A stretch of 64,000 nucleotides of DNA from Nevskia sp. (GTDB taxonomy: Bacteria; Pseudomonadota; Gammaproteobacteria; Nevskiales; Nevskiaceae), in the NCBI GenBank assembly GCA_021732745.1, contig JAKFUK010000003.1:434001-498000 (forward strand), given 5' to 3'. The notes under the pieces were generated by a model. That model saw only the letters and a list, made by a program, of their open reading frames with translations, made no database searches and was not told where the DNA came from. This document shows positions 27,743 to 36,683 of the stretch, in pieces. The position numbers and the translations under genes are program-made. Position 1 is the first letter of the stretch. Every line of letters starts with the position of its first letter.

Positions 27743-29028
27743 AAACGCAACTCGGCAACCGCACCACCGCCTTCGCGATTGTTCAGGCTCAATTGCCAGT
27801 CGTGGCGACGCGCCAGGGTGCGCGCCACGTACAGGCCGATGCCGGTGCCGCCGTCGCGGCCGCGAAAATGCGACTCGAAGACCAGCGGTAGCTCGTTCGG
27901 CGGAATGCCGGGGCCGTCGTCGATCACCCGCAGGGCGTTGTCGCCCAGTTCGACGATCACTTCGCCGTTCGGCCCGGCCGCGCGCACGGCGTTGCGCAGC
28001 AGGTTGGAAAAGATCACATGGACGCTGCCGGGCGATGCGATCAGCCGCAGCGGGGCCAGCCGCCATTGCAACCGCGTGGTCGTGGTGTCGTCGAGATCCG
28101 CCCATTCGAGCAGCAGACCTTCCAGATCCAGCACCCGGCTCGGCGGTGCTTCGCGCAGCCGGCCGAGCGCCAGCAGGGCATCCAGATCGGCCTGCGCCTG
28201 GGCCACGGCGCGGCTGATCCGGGCCAGCGGCCGTTTGGGGTCCGGGGCACCAGCCTCAAGCAGTTCTACGGCACCGCGAATCACCGTCAGCGGCGTTCGC
28301 AGTTCGTGGCTGGCGGCGGAGGAAAACACCCGCTCGCGTTCGATCACCGCGTCGAGGCGCGCCATGTAGGCGTTGAGGGCGTCGGAAATCACGTTGAGGT
28401 CGGGATCGCCGACCGCCACCAGCCTCGGGCCGCGTTGTTCGGGGTCGAGCGCGCGAATCTGCCGCACCAGCCCGGCCAGCGGCATCAGCGCTTCACGCGC
28501 CAGCCGCTGGGCTCCCCACAGCGCGATCACCACCACCACCGCCAGCCCGAACAGGAACGACAGCAACTGGCGCTTGCCGCGCACCTGGAGGCGGCGGCTG
28601 TCGTAGGCGAGGTAGGCGCGCTCGCCGCCGCCCAGCTCGCGGACCAGCACCAGATGGCGACGCCCGGCGATGGTCACGTCGCCATGCCAGCCCGGTTCCA
28701 GCGCGGCAATCTCCGGGTTCAGCAGGGTTGTCTGGTCACTGCGGTAGTAGCGCTGGCGCAGGCTGCCGACGCCGGGCGGCTCGGTGCTGGGCAGTGCATC
28801 GGTCTCGATCATGTAGTCGAGTTCGCGGCTCAGCAGGCTGATCAGGCTGTCTCGCTCGATCCAGTATTCCAGCGCCCAGAAGCACAGCCCCTGAAACGTG
28901 GCTGCCGCGATGGTCAGCCCGAGCAGGGACAGCGCCAGCCGGCGCCGCAGGCCGGCAATGCGGACGGGTGGCGCCGCCGCTGCGGCACCGTCGCCGGCTT
29001 CGTCCCAGCGCGGCTCAACTGTCGCCAA
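27739..29028 (-). CDS. Sensor histidine kinase
   Basis: A membrane kinase of about 429 residues. TM1 is at about residues 28-52, then a periplasmic domain of about 100 residues, TM2 near 155-172, HAMP, the H-box SAASHELRTPLTVIRGAVEL with its phospho-accepting histidine, the N-box SNLLRNAVRAAG, and G boxes VIDDGPGIP and GGTGIGLYVA. The stimulus is unknown. No ATG or GTG precedes TM1 in frame after the regulator gene; the TTG at 29028 gives a 14-base overlap with the regulator and was taken as start, so the exact N-terminus is uncertain. Its partner regulator is directly upstream. Confidence 0.88.
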   Translation of the reverse strand: MATVEPRWDEAGDGAAAAAPPVRIAGLRRRLALSLLGLTIAAATFQGLCFWALEYWIERDSLISLLSRELDYMIETDALPSTEPPGVGSLRQRYYRSDQTTLLNPEIAALEPGWHGDVTIAGRRHLVLVRELGGGERAYLAYDSRRLQVRGKRQLLSFLFGLAVVVVIALWGAQRLAREALMPLAGLVRQIRALDPEQRGPRLVAVGDPDLNVISDALNAYMARLDAVIERERVFSSAASHELRTPLTVIRGAVELLEAGAPDPKRPLARISRAVAQAQADLDALLALGRLREAPPSRVLDLEGLLLEWADLDDTTTTRLQWRLAPLRLIASPGSVHVIFSNLLRNAVRAAGPNGEVIVELGDNALRVIDDGPGIPPNELPLVFESHFRGRDGGTGIGLYVARTLARRHDWQLSLNNREGGGAVAELRF

Positions 29029-29698
29029 GATCGGCGAGCCGGTAGCCGCTGCCGTGAATGGTCTGCAACAGCTTGCGCGGCCAGGGCTTGTCGACTGCCA
29101 CGCGCAGCGCGTACATGTGGGCGCGCAGCACATCGCCTTCCGGCGGCACATCGCCCCACAGGCGGCGTTCGAGTTCCTCGCGGGTGACCACGCGATGGGT
29201 TTCGCGCATCAGCAGTTCCAAGAGCTTGCGCAGCGCCGGGGTCAGGCTGATGGTTTCGCCAGCGCGGCGGGCTATGAGGGTGTCGAGATCGAATTCGAGA
29301 TCGGCAACGCTCAGCAGGCGCTCGCTGCCGCCATTCGTGGCCCGGCGATGCAGGGCTTCAAGCCGAGCCAGCAGCTCGACCATCGCGAATGGCTTGACCA
29401 GGTAATCGTCAGCACCGGCGCGCAGGCCCTCGACGCGATCATTCACCGTATCGAGGGCGGTCAGCATCAGCAGCGGCACCTGCTGGCCACCGCCTGCGCG
29501 CAGGCGGCGGCAGACGCTGGCACCGTCGAGGCCGGGCAGCAGGCGGTCGAGGACGATGGCGTCGAAGCGCTGCGACTGTGCAATGCGCAGGCCGCTCGGA
29601 CCATCGGCAGCAAAATCGACGCTGTGACCGTGGCTGCCGAGGAAATCACCGAGATTGGCCGCGAGATCGGGGTGATCTTCGACAAGCAGGACGTGCAT
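29015..29698 (-). CDS. OmpR/PhoB-family response regulator
   Basis: A 227-residue two-domain regulator. The receiver domain (1-115) has the acidic pair in VLLVEDHPDL, the phosphorylated aspartate in AIVLDRLLPGLDG (near residue 51), the conserved threonine in LLMLTALD and lysine in DYLVKPF. The C-terminal winged helix (130-225) has LTPALRKLLELLMRE, a transactivation loop and RAHMYALRVAVDKP then IHGSGYRL. It is translated just before the kinase with a 14-base overlap. Targets are unknown; tatC lies 117 bases upstream on the same strand. Confidence 0.94.
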   Translation of the reverse strand: MHVLLVEDHPDLAANLGDFLGSHGHSVDFAADGPSGLRIAQSQRFDAIVLDRLLPGLDGASVCRRLRAGGGQQVPLLMLTALDTVNDRVEGLRAGADDYLVKPFAMVELLARLEALHRRATNGGSERLLSVADLEFDLDTLIARRAGETISLTPALRKLLELLMRETHRVVTREELERRLWGDVPPEGDVLRAHMYALRVAVDKPWPRKLLQTIHGSGYRLADLGDS

Positions 29699-29815
29699 GG
29701 GGAAGCCTCTTCCGGAAAGTCCCGACAATCTAGCAATGTCGGAAGGTCGTCGTGTCAGAGGAGGCGTCACCGCGCCTGCGCGAACCAAGACCGGGAATTC
29801 TTCCCGACAGCGGAA

Positions 29816-30586
29816 TCAGGACGGCAGATCGCTTTCTTCAGCCACCGGCCGACCGCGCACGATCCAGCGCGCCGCCAGGATGCCGACTTCGTAGAGCAGA
29901 TAGGCCGGCACCGCGAGCATCAGCTGCGACAGCACGTCCGGCGGCGTCAGGATGGCGGCGGCCACGAACACGCCGACCAGCACGTAATCACGCCGCGCGG
30001 CGAGCTGGGCCGGGGTGACGAAGCCGGTCAGCACCATCAGCACGATCGCCACCGGCATCTCGAAAGCGAAGCCGAAGGCCATGAACAGCTTGAGCACGAA
30101 GTCGAGGTACTTGGAAACGTCGGTCATCACCGACACGCCCGCCGGGGTCGAGCCGATGAAGAACTTGAAAACCGTCGGCAGCACCAGGTAATAGGCGAAG
30201 GCCACACCGGCATAGAACAGGCCGGTGCCGCTGGCGAGGATCGGCAGCACCAGCTTGCGTTCGTTGCGATACAGGCCCGGGGCCACGAAAGCCCAGATCT
30301 GGTACAGCACCCAGGGCAGGGCGACGGCGAAGGCGACGATCGCGGCGAGCTTGAACGGCGTCAGGAACGGGGCGGCGACTTCCGTGGCGATCATGCTGCT
30401 GCCAGCCGGCAGCAGCGTCATCAGCGGCGTGGCAAGAAAGGTGTAGAGATCGCTGGCAAAGAACAGCAGCGGGATCAACACCACCAGAATGCCCGCCAGC
30501 GCCTTGACCACGCGGCTGCGCAGTTCGATCAGGTGGGCGAGCAGCGGCTGCTCGGGGGCTTGCGGTTCCTGCTGCGGCTCAGCCAT
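29816..30586 (-). CDS. tatC: Sec-independent protein translocase subunit TatC
   Basis: A 256-residue inner-membrane protein with six transmembrane helices, the receptor of the twin-arginine export pathway for folded proteins. Motifs include HLIELRSRVVKALAG at the N-terminus, ATEVAAPFLTPFKLA after the first helix, PWVLYQIWAFVAPGLYRNER near residue 90, and AFGFAFEMPVAIV near 170. Its start overlaps the tatB end by 8 bases. The gene order tatA-tatB-tatC after the his genes is standard in beta- and some gammaproteobacteria. Confidence 0.97.
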   Translation of the reverse strand: MAEPQQEPQAPEQPLLAHLIELRSRVVKALAGILVVLIPLLFFASDLYTFLATPLMTLLPAGSSMIATEVAAPFLTPFKLAAIVAFAVALPWVLYQIWAFVAPGLYRNERKLVLPILASGTGLFYAGVAFAYYLVLPTVFKFFIGSTPAGVSVMTDVSKYLDFVLKLFMAFGFAFEMPVAIVLMVLTGFVTPAQLAARRDYVLVGVFVAAAILTPPDVLSQLMLAVPAYLLYEVGILAARWIVRGRPVAEESDLPS

Positions 30587-31016
30587 TCGGATCGGTCTTC
30601 GCCGCAGGTTTCCAGGAGGGGGCGTCGATCGACGGTGCCGCGTGCGTGTGTTCGATCACTGGCGCGGCCGGCGCTTCGGCAACCGGCGCGGCCCAGTCGG
30701 ACGGCCGTTCGCCTTCGTGGATCGGGTGCGGATGGTCGGCGAGCATCGAGCGTCCGTGGTCCGCCACGCCGTCGAATTCGCGCTTCATCGAGGTCGATTC
30801 CTCGTTGAAGATGCGTCGCGCATCGTCCATCTGCTTGCGCAGGTCCGAGGCGTGCGATTCGCGATCCAGCTCGGCGCTCAGGTTGCGCATGTAGGCCTTG
30901 GCCTGACCGGTCCAGCGGCCGATACCGCGGGCGACGCGCGGCAGCTTTTCCGGCCCGAGCACCACCAGGGCCACGAGAAAGCACATCAGCAGTTCGGAAA
31001 AACTGATGTCGAGCAT
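30579..31016 (-). CDS. tatB: Sec-independent protein translocase subunit TatB
   Basis: A 145-residue protein with one N-terminal membrane helix (MLDISFSELLMCFLVALVVL), the conserved GPEKLPRVARGIGRW amphipathic helix, and a long charged and proline/alanine-rich cytoplasmic tail. It forms the substrate-receptor complex with TatC. It lies 39 bases after tatA and overlaps tatC by 8 bases. Confidence 0.95.
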   Translation of the reverse strand: MLDISFSELLMCFLVALVVLGPEKLPRVARGIGRWTGQAKAYMRNLSAELDRESHASDLRKQMDDARRIFNEESTSMKREFDGVADHGRSMLADHPHPIHEGERPSDWAAPVAEAPAAPVIEHTHAAPSIDAPSWKPAAKTDPNG

Positions 31017-31055
31017 GGGCGTGCAGCGCGTCGGTCAGGACAGGATCAAGGGGTG

Positions 31056-31289
31056 TCAGACCTTTTCGTCGTGCTTGTCGCCCGCCGTGGACTTGGCCGA
31101 CGGCATGATTTCCGCACGCAGCGCTTCGGTGTTCTTGTTCGCTTCTTCCTCGCCATCCTTCATCGAGGTCTTGAAGTTCTTGACGGCGGCACCGAGGTCG
31201 CCGCCCGCCCCGCGCAGCTTTTTGGTGCCGAACACGAGAACGACGATGCCCAGCACGACCAGCCAGTGCCAAATGCTGAAACTGCCCAT
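31056..31289 (-). CDS. tatA: Sec-independent protein translocase subunit TatA
   Basis: A 77-residue pore-forming subunit. The membrane helix ([20 protein letters not shown]) is followed by the TatA hinge and amphipathic helix [18 protein letters not shown] and a charged tail. This is the normal TatA length. It is 33 bases downstream of hisE, so tat is probably transcribed with the histidine genes, possibly also from its own promoter. Confidence 0.96.
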   Translation of the reverse strand: MGSFSIWHWLVVLGIVVLVFGTKKLRGAGGDLGAAVKNFKTSMKDGEEEANKNTEALRAEIMPSAKSTAGDKHDEKV

Positions 31290-31322
31290 GGAATTCTCCT
31301 CAGATTCGAAAGCGATACCGCT

Positions 31323-31673
31323 TCAGGTGGCGCTGCGTGACGCCTTTTCATCGAGGCCGGAACGGCCACTGCGACGCGCCAGTTCATCGGTCAGCGAAGC
31401 CAGCGGAACATCATACGCGGCCATCAAGACCATGACGTGAAACCACAAGTCCGCCACCTCGCCCACCAGCTTTACGCGCTCAACTGCCCCACCGGACGCA
31501 CAATCCTTGGCCGCGATGATGGTTTCCGCCGCTTCCTCGCCGATCTTCTTGAGGATGGTGTCGGTGCCTTTCGCATACAGGCTGGCCGCGTAACTGGTCG
31601 ACGGATCGGCCCCGCGCCGCGCGACGAGCGTGGCGTACAGCGCTTCCAGCACCTCGGCGGACGACGCAGCCAT
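31323..31673 (-). CDS. hisE: Phosphoribosyl-ATP pyrophosphatase
   Basis: A 116-residue MazG-like pyrophosphohydrolase that converts phosphoribosyl-ATP to phosphoribosyl-AMP, step 2 of histidine synthesis. Conserved parts are SYAASLYAKGTDTILKKIGE with EAAETIIAAKD, followed by VGEVADLWFHVMVLMA carrying the metal-binding acidic residues. It is a stand-alone HisE, not fused to HisI. It starts 2 bases after hisF. No hisI lies between hisF and hisE, unlike the common hisF-hisI-hisE order. Confidence 0.95.
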   Translation of the reverse strand: MAASSAEVLEALYATLVARRGADPSTSYAASLYAKGTDTILKKIGEEAAETIIAAKDCASGGAVERVKLVGEVADLWFHVMVLMAAYDVPLASLTDELARRSGRSGLDEKASRSAT

Positions 31674-31675
31674 GC

Positions 31676-32470
31676 TCAGATCGTGACCGCCAGCGGTGCC
31701 GGCATGCGCACCGTGACGCCGTGGCGCGTCAGGTACTGCTTGGCTTCGCCGACCGTGTGCTGGCCGCTGTGGAAAATGCTGGCGGCAAGCACGGCATCAG
31801 CGCCGCCCAGGCTCAAGCCCTGCTCCAGATGTTCGAGGCTGCCGACACCGCCGCTGGCGATCAACGGCACCGGCACGGCATCGGCGATGGCGCGCAGCAG
31901 TTCGTTGTCATAGCCGGACTTGGTGCCGTCGCGGTCCATGCTGGTGACCAGCAGCTCGCCAGCGCCTTTCTGGACCATCAGTGCGGCCCATTCGATGGCG
32001 TCGAGCCCGGTCGCCTTGCGGCCGCCGTGGGTGAAGATTTCCCAGCGCGGCGGCTGGTTCTTCTTCGACACCCGTTTGGCGTCGATGGCGACGACGATGC
32101 ACTGCACGCCGTAGCGATCGCTGGCTTCGGTGACGAAATCCGGGCGCAGCACGGCGGATGTGTTGATCGAAACCTTGTCGGCACCGGCCGACAGCAGCGC
32201 GCGGACATCGGCACAGGTGCGCACGCCACCGCCGACGGTCAGCGGAATGAAGATCGCGGAAGCGACCGCTTCCACCGTCTTGAACAGCGTCGGGCGATCA
32301 TCGCTGGACGCCGTGATATCGAGGAACACCAGCTCGTCCGCGCCTTGCGCGTCGTAGCGGCGGGCAACTTCGACCGGATCACCGGCGTCGCGCAGATCCT
32401 CGAACTTCACACCTTTGACCACGCGGCCGGCGTTGATGTCGAGACAGGGGATGACGCGCTTGGCGAGCAA
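31676..32470 (-). CDS. hisF: Imidazole glycerol phosphate synthase cyclase subunit HisF
   Basis: A 264-residue TIM barrel that uses ammonia from HisH to make imidazole glycerol phosphate and AICAR. The start [19 protein letters not shown] carries catalytic D11. [22 protein letters not shown], the second catalytic aspartate in [10 protein letters not shown] near residue 130, and phosphate-binding IASGGVGS are all present. No ATG fits; the TTG at 32470 exactly reproduces the family N-terminus and was chosen. hisE follows after 2 bases; hisA precedes with 90 bases of repeat-like spacer. Confidence 0.95.
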   Translation of the reverse strand: MLAKRVIPCLDINAGRVVKGVKFEDLRDAGDPVEVARRYDAQGADELVFLDITASSDDRPTLFKTVEAVASAIFIPLTVGGGVRTCADVRALLSAGADKVSINTSAVLRPDFVTEASDRYGVQCIVVAIDAKRVSKKNQPPRWEIFTHGGRKATGLDAIEWAALMVQKGAGELLVTSMDRDGTKSGYDNELLRAIADAVPVPLIASGGVGSLEHLEQGLSLGGADAVLAASIFHSGQHTVGEAKQYLTRHGVTVRMPAPLAVTI

Positions 32471-32471
32471 A

Positions 32472-32575
32472 GCAGTTTCCAGTGACCAGTTGTTAGTTGT
32501 TAGTAAAGACGGGAACTGAATCCGAGGCAGCCGCGCGGCTTCTCTGGAAACTGGAAACCGTCAACCGGAAACTGC
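32472..32575. repeat. Inverted repeat in the hisA-hisF spacer
   Basis: GCAGTTTCC at the left end is the exact reverse complement of GGAAACTGC at the right end. Internal CCAGTGACCAG and CTGGAAACTGG add further pairing. The right arm lies in the last codons of hisA. It could fold in the his mRNA between the two genes. Confidence 0.55.
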
Positions 32576-33289
32576 TTTCAAGCAGTCCTTGAACTGCAAG
32601 CCGCCCTCGTACAGCGCGCGGCCGATGACGGCACCGATGACGCCGTCTTCCTCGATAGACTTCAAGAGATGCAGGTCTTCGATGGTCGACACACCACCCG
32701 AGGCGATGATGTCGGTCTTCACTGCGCGGGCCAGATCGCGGGTGGCTTCGACGTTGAAGCCGGCCATCATGCCGTCGCGGCCAATGTCGGTGTAGACGAT
32801 GGCTTCCACACCGTCATGCTCGCACTGCCTGGCCATGTCGATGACGCCATGGGCCGACAGCTTCGACCAGCCGTCGATCGCCACCCGGCCGTCCTTGGCG
32901 TCGATGCCGACGATGATGTGGCGCGGGTATTCCAGGCACAGGTCGCGCAGGAAATGCGGCGCGTTGACCGCCTTGGTGCCGATGATGATGTAGCTGACGC
33001 CGGCATTGAGATAGGCCTGCACGGTGTCCTCGTCGCGAACGCCGCCACCGGCCTGCACCGGCACATTGCCGCAGACCTTGGCGATCCGCTCGATCACTTT
33101 CAGATTCACAGGCGTGCCTTTCAACGCGCCGTCGAGATCGACGACGTGGATGCGGCTGGCACCCTCGTCGACCCAGCGCTGAGCGACCTCGGCGGGATCG
33201 TTGGAAAACACGGTGACATCGTCCATCCGGCCCTGGCGCAGGCGGACGCACTGGCCATTCTTCAGGTCAATCGCAGGGATCAGCAGCAT
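32561..33289 (-). CDS. hisA: Phosphoribosylformimino-AICAR-ribotide isomerase HisA
   Basis: A 242-residue TIM barrel, step 4 of histidine synthesis, an Amadori rearrangement. It starts MLLIPAIDLKNGQCVRLRQG with catalytic D8. It then has IHVVDLDGALKG, VQAGGGVRDED, IIVGIDAKDGRVAIDGW with the second catalytic aspartate near residue 130, and IASGGVST. It belongs to the hisB-H-A-F-E run. The next upstream gene, hisH, ends 142 bases before; that gap holds no gene. Confidence 0.96.
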   Translation of the reverse strand: MLLIPAIDLKNGQCVRLRQGRMDDVTVFSNDPAEVAQRWVDEGASRIHVVDLDGALKGTPVNLKVIERIAKVCGNVPVQAGGGVRDEDTVQAYLNAGVSYIIIGTKAVNAPHFLRDLCLEYPRHIIVGIDAKDGRVAIDGWSKLSAHGVIDMARQCEHDGVEAIVYTDIGRDGMMAGFNVEATRDLARAVKTDIIASGGVSTIEDLHLLKSIEEDGVIGAVIGRALYEGGLQFKDCLKAVSG

Positions 33290-33431
33290 GGGAGCGGTCG
33301 TGCAGGGCGCGGGCGCGCGCAGTTTCGTGAGTGACGGTTGCGACGGCTCGACAGGCAGCGCCGAATTCAGGGGAACGACGAAACTGTGCCGCAAAGGCAC
33401 AGGCGAGGCAAGAACGCAGGGCGTGGCGCAG

Positions 33432-34076
33432 TCACCGGCCGTCGCCGTCCCAGGCCGCGAAATTGGCCAGCAGCCGCAAGCCCGCCGACTGGCTTTTCTC
33501 AGGGTGAAACTGGAAACCGACAATATTGTCGCGCGCGACCGCCGCTGCAAATCGGTGGGTGTAATCGCTGCTACCGAGCGCATGCTCCGGGTTCACCGGG
33601 CTGGCGTGATAGCTGTGGACGAAGTAGAACCAGCTTTCGTCCGGCACCCCGGCCCAGAGCGCATGCGGACGGCTCTGCTGCACGCGATTCCAGCCCATGT
33701 GCGGCACTTTCAGGCGCTCCACGGCATCCAGCGGCGGATCGACGAAGCGCACCACGTCGCCGGGAATCAGGCCCAGTGCTGCAACGCCGCCGTTTTCCTC
33801 GCTGCGTTCCAGCAGCACCTGCATGCCCAGGCAAATGCCGAGCAGCGGCCGCTTGCGCGAGGCTTCGATGACCATCTCGTTGAGTTCGAGCCGCCGCAGC
33901 TCGTTCATCGCCGCCTTCACACCGCCGACACCGGGCAGCACCAGGCGATCGCATTCGATCAGTTCTTCGGGGTCGTAGCTGATGACCACCCGCTGATTGC
34001 CGGCCACGCGCTCCAGCGCCTTGCCGAGCGAATGCAGGTTGCCCATGCCGTAGTCGATGACGCCGATCTTTTCCAT
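33432..34076 (-). CDS. hisH: Imidazole glycerol phosphate synthase glutaminase subunit HisH
   Basis: A 214-residue class I glutamine amidotransferase that releases ammonia for HisF. The nucleophile elbow is LLGICLGMQVLLE (cysteine near residue 81). The catalytic histidine and glutamate are in VGFQFHPEKSQ near 195. The opening IGVIDYGMGNLHSLGKALE and LVLPGVGGVKAAM are typical. Together with hisF it encodes the heterodimeric synthase. It starts 69 bases after hisB. Confidence 0.96.
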   Translation of the reverse strand: MEKIGVIDYGMGNLHSLGKALERVAGNQRVVISYDPEELIECDRLVLPGVGGVKAAMNELRRLELNEMVIEASRKRPLLGICLGMQVLLERSEENGGVAALGLIPGDVVRFVDPPLDAVERLKVPHMGWNRVQQSRPHALWAGVPDESWFYFVHSYHASPVNPEHALGSSDYTHRFAAAVARDNIVGFQFHPEKSQSAGLRLLANFAAWDGDGR

Positions 34077-34145
34077 TACTGCGCTTGGCGGGCGGTAGCG
34101 GGGGTGTTCAAGGGGAAGAGGAAAACGGCTCGGCCGGCAGCGGGT

Positions 34146-34739
34146 TTACAGCACACCCTTGGTCGACGGCATGGCGCCGTCGGCACGCGGATCGAACTCC
34201 ACCGCCATGCGCAGCGCGCGGCCGAAAGCCTTGAAAATGGTTTCGGCGACGTGATGAGCGTTGCGGGCGCGCAGGCAATCGACGTGCAAGGTCACCTTGG
34301 CGTGATTGACGAAGCCCTGGAAGAACTCGCGGAACAGGTCGACATCGAACTCGCCGATGCGCGCGCGCGGGAATTCCACGAACCATTCCAGCCCCGGGCG
34401 GCCCGAGCAGTCGAGCACCACGCGGGACAGCGCTTCGTCGAGCGGCACATAGGCGTGGCCGTAGCGGACGATGCCGCGCTTGCTGCCGATCGCCTTGTCG
34501 AAAGCCTGGCCGAGACAGATGCCGATATCTTCCACTGTGTGGTGGTGGTCGATGTGGACATCGCCCTTGGCTTCCACCGTCAGGTCGACCAAACCGTGGC
34601 GCGCGACCTGCTCGAGCATGTGCTCCAGGAAGTGGATGCCGGTATCGAACTTGATCTGGCCGGAACCGTCGAGATTGATCTCGACGCCGATCTGGGTCTC
34701 GCGGGTATCGCGGCGAACGCTGGCAACGCGGGCAGACAT
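34146..34739 (-). CDS. hisB: Imidazoleglycerol-phosphate dehydratase, monofunctional HisB
   Basis: A 197-residue dehydratase (step 6). Metal-binding histidine motifs are clear: [34 protein letters not shown] and [18 protein letters not shown]. There is no N-terminal HAD phosphatase domain, so histidinol-phosphate phosphatase must be encoded elsewhere, unlike E. coli. The ATG before [11 protein letters not shown] was chosen; another ATG four codons upstream is equally in frame. It is the first gene of the local his-tat run and is divergent from a small lipoprotein gene. Confidence 0.95.
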   Translation of the reverse strand: MSARVASVRRDTRETQIGVEINLDGSGQIKFDTGIHFLEHMLEQVARHGLVDLTVEAKGDVHIDHHHTVEDIGICLGQAFDKAIGSKRGIVRYGHAYVPLDEALSRVVLDCSGRPGLEWFVEFPRARIGEFDVDLFREFFQGFVNHAKVTLHVDCLRARNAHHVAETIFKAFGRALRMAVEFDPRADGAMPSTKGVL

Positions 34740-34841
34740 CGTCAAAGCCATCACGGGAAAAGGCGCGAAAGAATACACCCCGGCGGCAAATGCGTGCCAT
34801 GGATCACGAAACGGTAGTTTCCCGGGCAGCAGAAAGCATTG

Positions 34842-34946
34842 CTCACGCGGAGAACGCGGAGACCGCAGAGAAAGACAACTGCGGGAAAAGCGTTTCCCGC
34901 GAAACGCTTCTGCTGTTCTCTGCGGTCTCTGCGTTGTTTGCGTGAG
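34842..34946. repeat. Long palindromic repeat, copy C
   Basis: The arms start CTCACGCGGAGAACGCGGAG and end GTTGTTTGCGTGAG and match copies A and B. The centre holds another small hairpin (GCGGGAAAAGCGTTTCCCGC). It lies in the divergent gap between hisB and the small lipoprotein gene, so it is upstream of both. Confidence 0.85.
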
Positions 34947-35001
34947 AATCGCGGTTCGGCAGCTGACCTCGCCGCCACCGATCCACCCAGGAGTTGCGCC
35001 G

Positions 35002-35340
35002 ATGAAGATGCCGAAACTCGTCCCCGCCTGCGCGCTGCTGACGCTCGCCGGCTGCACCCAGGAAACCCAGAACCAGATCAGCCGCAGCATCCAGAACTGG
35101 ACCGGCACCAATGGCGTGCTGGAAATCTATGCCGGCGACAAGCTGGTGCGCCGCTTCATCGGCATCGACAAGCTGACCACCGCCAGCGGCACCACCGACG
35201 GTGGTCCGCGCGCCTATCGCTACGGCTATGGCGTGCTCGACGAGAACCAGAATTTCATGCGTGACGAGGGCGAGAAGAAGGTCTACTTCGAGATCAGCGA
35301 CTACGCCAGCAACTACGTGTTCTTCGAGAACCCGCACTGA
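35002..35340 (+). CDS. Small lipoprotein, unknown function
   Basis: A 112-residue protein with a lipoprotein signal ([18 protein letters not shown], lipid-modified cysteine near residue 18). The mature part is hydrophilic with [36 protein letters not shown] and a terminal [19 protein letters not shown] lies about 8 bases before the ATG. I do not recognise the family. It is likely anchored to the outer membrane. The SDR gene begins 2 bases after its stop, so the two are probably co-transcribed. Confidence 0.8.
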   Translation: MKMPKLVPACALLTLAGCTQETQNQISRSIQNWTGTNGVLEIYAGDKLVRRFIGIDKLTTASGTTDGGPRAYRYGYGVLDENQNFMRDEGEKKVYFEISDYASNYVFFENPH

Positions 35341-35342
35341 GC

Positions 35343-36092
35343 ATGGGCCTGCACGCACTGGTGATCGGCGGCACGCGCGGCATCGGGCTGGCGCTGGTCG
35401 AAGCCTTGCTGGCCGATCCGGCCTACGACTGCGTCACCGCAGCCGGGCGACAAATCGAAGAAAATCAATCATTTGGAATATTGGCGGCTGCGCATGGCAG
35501 CCGTTTCCGACGCCTGCGGCTGGATCTGTGCGACGAAGCCGGCATCGAAACCGCCGCCGCCGAACTGAAAGCGGCGTGCCCCGCCCTGCACCTGCTGATC
35601 AACACCGCCGGCCTGCTGCACGGCGACGGCTTGAGCCCGGAACGGCGACTGGCCGACATCGACCCAGTGGCGCTGGCGACGAGCTACGCGGTCAACGCCA
35701 TCGGCCCGATCCTCGTCGCCAAGCATTTCCATTCGCTGCTGGCGCACGGCGAGCGCGCGGTACTGGCAACACTTTCGGCACGGGTGGGCTCGATCGGCGA
35801 CAACCGCCTCGGCGGCTGGTACGCCTATCGCGCCGCGAAAGCCGCGCAAAACCAGCTGATGCGCACCGCCGCCATCGAACTGGCGCGGCGGGCGCGCGAG
35901 CTGATCGTGGTGTCGCTGCATCCGGGCACGGTAGAAACGGCGCTGTCGGCACCATTTCGCGGCAACGTCGCGGCGGAGAAGCTGTTCACACCGGCATTCG
36001 CCGCCGAACGGCTGCTGGCGGTGATCGCCGGGCTGACAAAAGATGCCAGCGGCGGTTTCTACGCCTGGGACGGACAGCCGATTCCCTGGTGA
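35343..36092 (+). CDS. Short-chain dehydrogenase/reductase, C-factor-like
   Basis: A 249-residue Rossmann-fold oxidoreductase. The cofactor motif GGTRGIG is at residues 9-15, NTAG at 87-90, and the catalytic set S145, Y162 and K166 (WYAYRAAK). The N-terminal style (ALVIGGTRGIGLALVEALL), FHSLLAHGERAVLATLSARV and LHPGTVETALSAPF resemble the CsgA/C-factor branch, often annotated as cell-cell signalling protein; the actual substrate is unknown. It follows the small lipoprotein by 2 bases. Confidence 0.9.
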   Translation: MGLHALVIGGTRGIGLALVEALLADPAYDCVTAAGRQIEENQSFGILAAAHGSRFRRLRLDLCDEAGIETAAAELKAACPALHLLINTAGLLHGDGLSPERRLADIDPVALATSYAVNAIGPILVAKHFHSLLAHGERAVLATLSARVGSIGDNRLGGWYAYRAAKAAQNQLMRTAAIELARRARELIVVSLHPGTVETALSAPFRGNVAAEKLFTPAFAAERLLAVIAGLTKDASGGFYAWDGQPIPW

Positions 36093-36100
36093 CGATGGCG

Positions 36101-36190
36101 TACTGGATTCCGACTTTCGTCGGAATGACGATGTGAACAGAGCGCATCCCTCACTCGACCGTCATACCGGCGAACGCCGGTATCCAGTGC
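36101..36190. repeat. REP-like inverted repeat between SDR and membrane protein genes
   Basis: The left half TACTGGATTCCGACTTTCGT continues CGGAATGACG. The right half CGTCATACCGGCGAACGCCG continues GTATCCAGT and is its inverse with substitutions. Each half also forms a hairpin (ATTCCGAC/GTCGGAAT and ATACCGGC/GCCGGTAT). It sits between convergent stop codons. Confidence 0.75.
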
Positions 36191-36195
36191 GCTGT

Positions 36196-36522
36196 TCAGG
36201 CCAGCAAGCCGCCAATGATCGCGCCCAGCAGCCGCCCGCCGGCATCGAGAAACGCGATCACCAGGCCGCCGAGCCCGGCGATGAAGCCGACCACGACCAT
36301 GCCGGTCAGCAAGGTGCCGAAGGCGGCGAACAGCACGCCGAACAGGATCGACGACAGCAACCAGGCCAGCAGGGCCGAGCCGACGCCGCCGGAAACCTTG
36401 CCGCCGACCAGTCCGCTGATGAAGCCGCCGATGCCCGGCAGCCAGAACAGCAGCACTGAAATCACGATCATCCAGATGCTGCCGGACAGCACGCTGCCCT
36501 GATTGCCGTTCGAGTTGCTCAT
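36196..36522 (-). CDS. Small glycine-rich membrane protein
   Basis: A 108-residue protein with three hydrophobic segments (about 16-42, 50-72, 76-106). It starts MSNSNGNQGSVLSGSIWMIV and is rich in glycine, with WLPGIGGFISGLVGGKVSGG resembling a repeat-like membrane motif. Cytoplasmic N-terminus likely. No family is recognised with confidence. It is divergent from slyD, with 161 bases between starts. Confidence 0.75.
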   Translation of the reverse strand: MSNSNGNQGSVLSGSIWMIVISVLLFWLPGIGGFISGLVGGKVSGGVGSALLAWLLSSILFGVLFAAFGTLLTGMVVVGFIAGLGGLVIAFLDAGGRLLGAIIGGLLA

Positions 36523-36683
36523 CGCGTGCTCCGCCGTGGTCCGCAGGTGAAATCCAAGCATGCCGCCGCTGGCCGCGAATTCAAGCGCTGCGCGGTCCGC
36601 ACCGCTTGCTGCGGCAATCCGGCACGACCGCCCAGCACGATTCCGATACCATTCGCCCTCATTTTCCAAGACCGGTACCCGTC

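Noticed and set aside
33290-33431. Possible missing hisI or small gene between hisA and hisH
   Set aside because: The 142-bp gap has no frame of useful length and no HisI motif.
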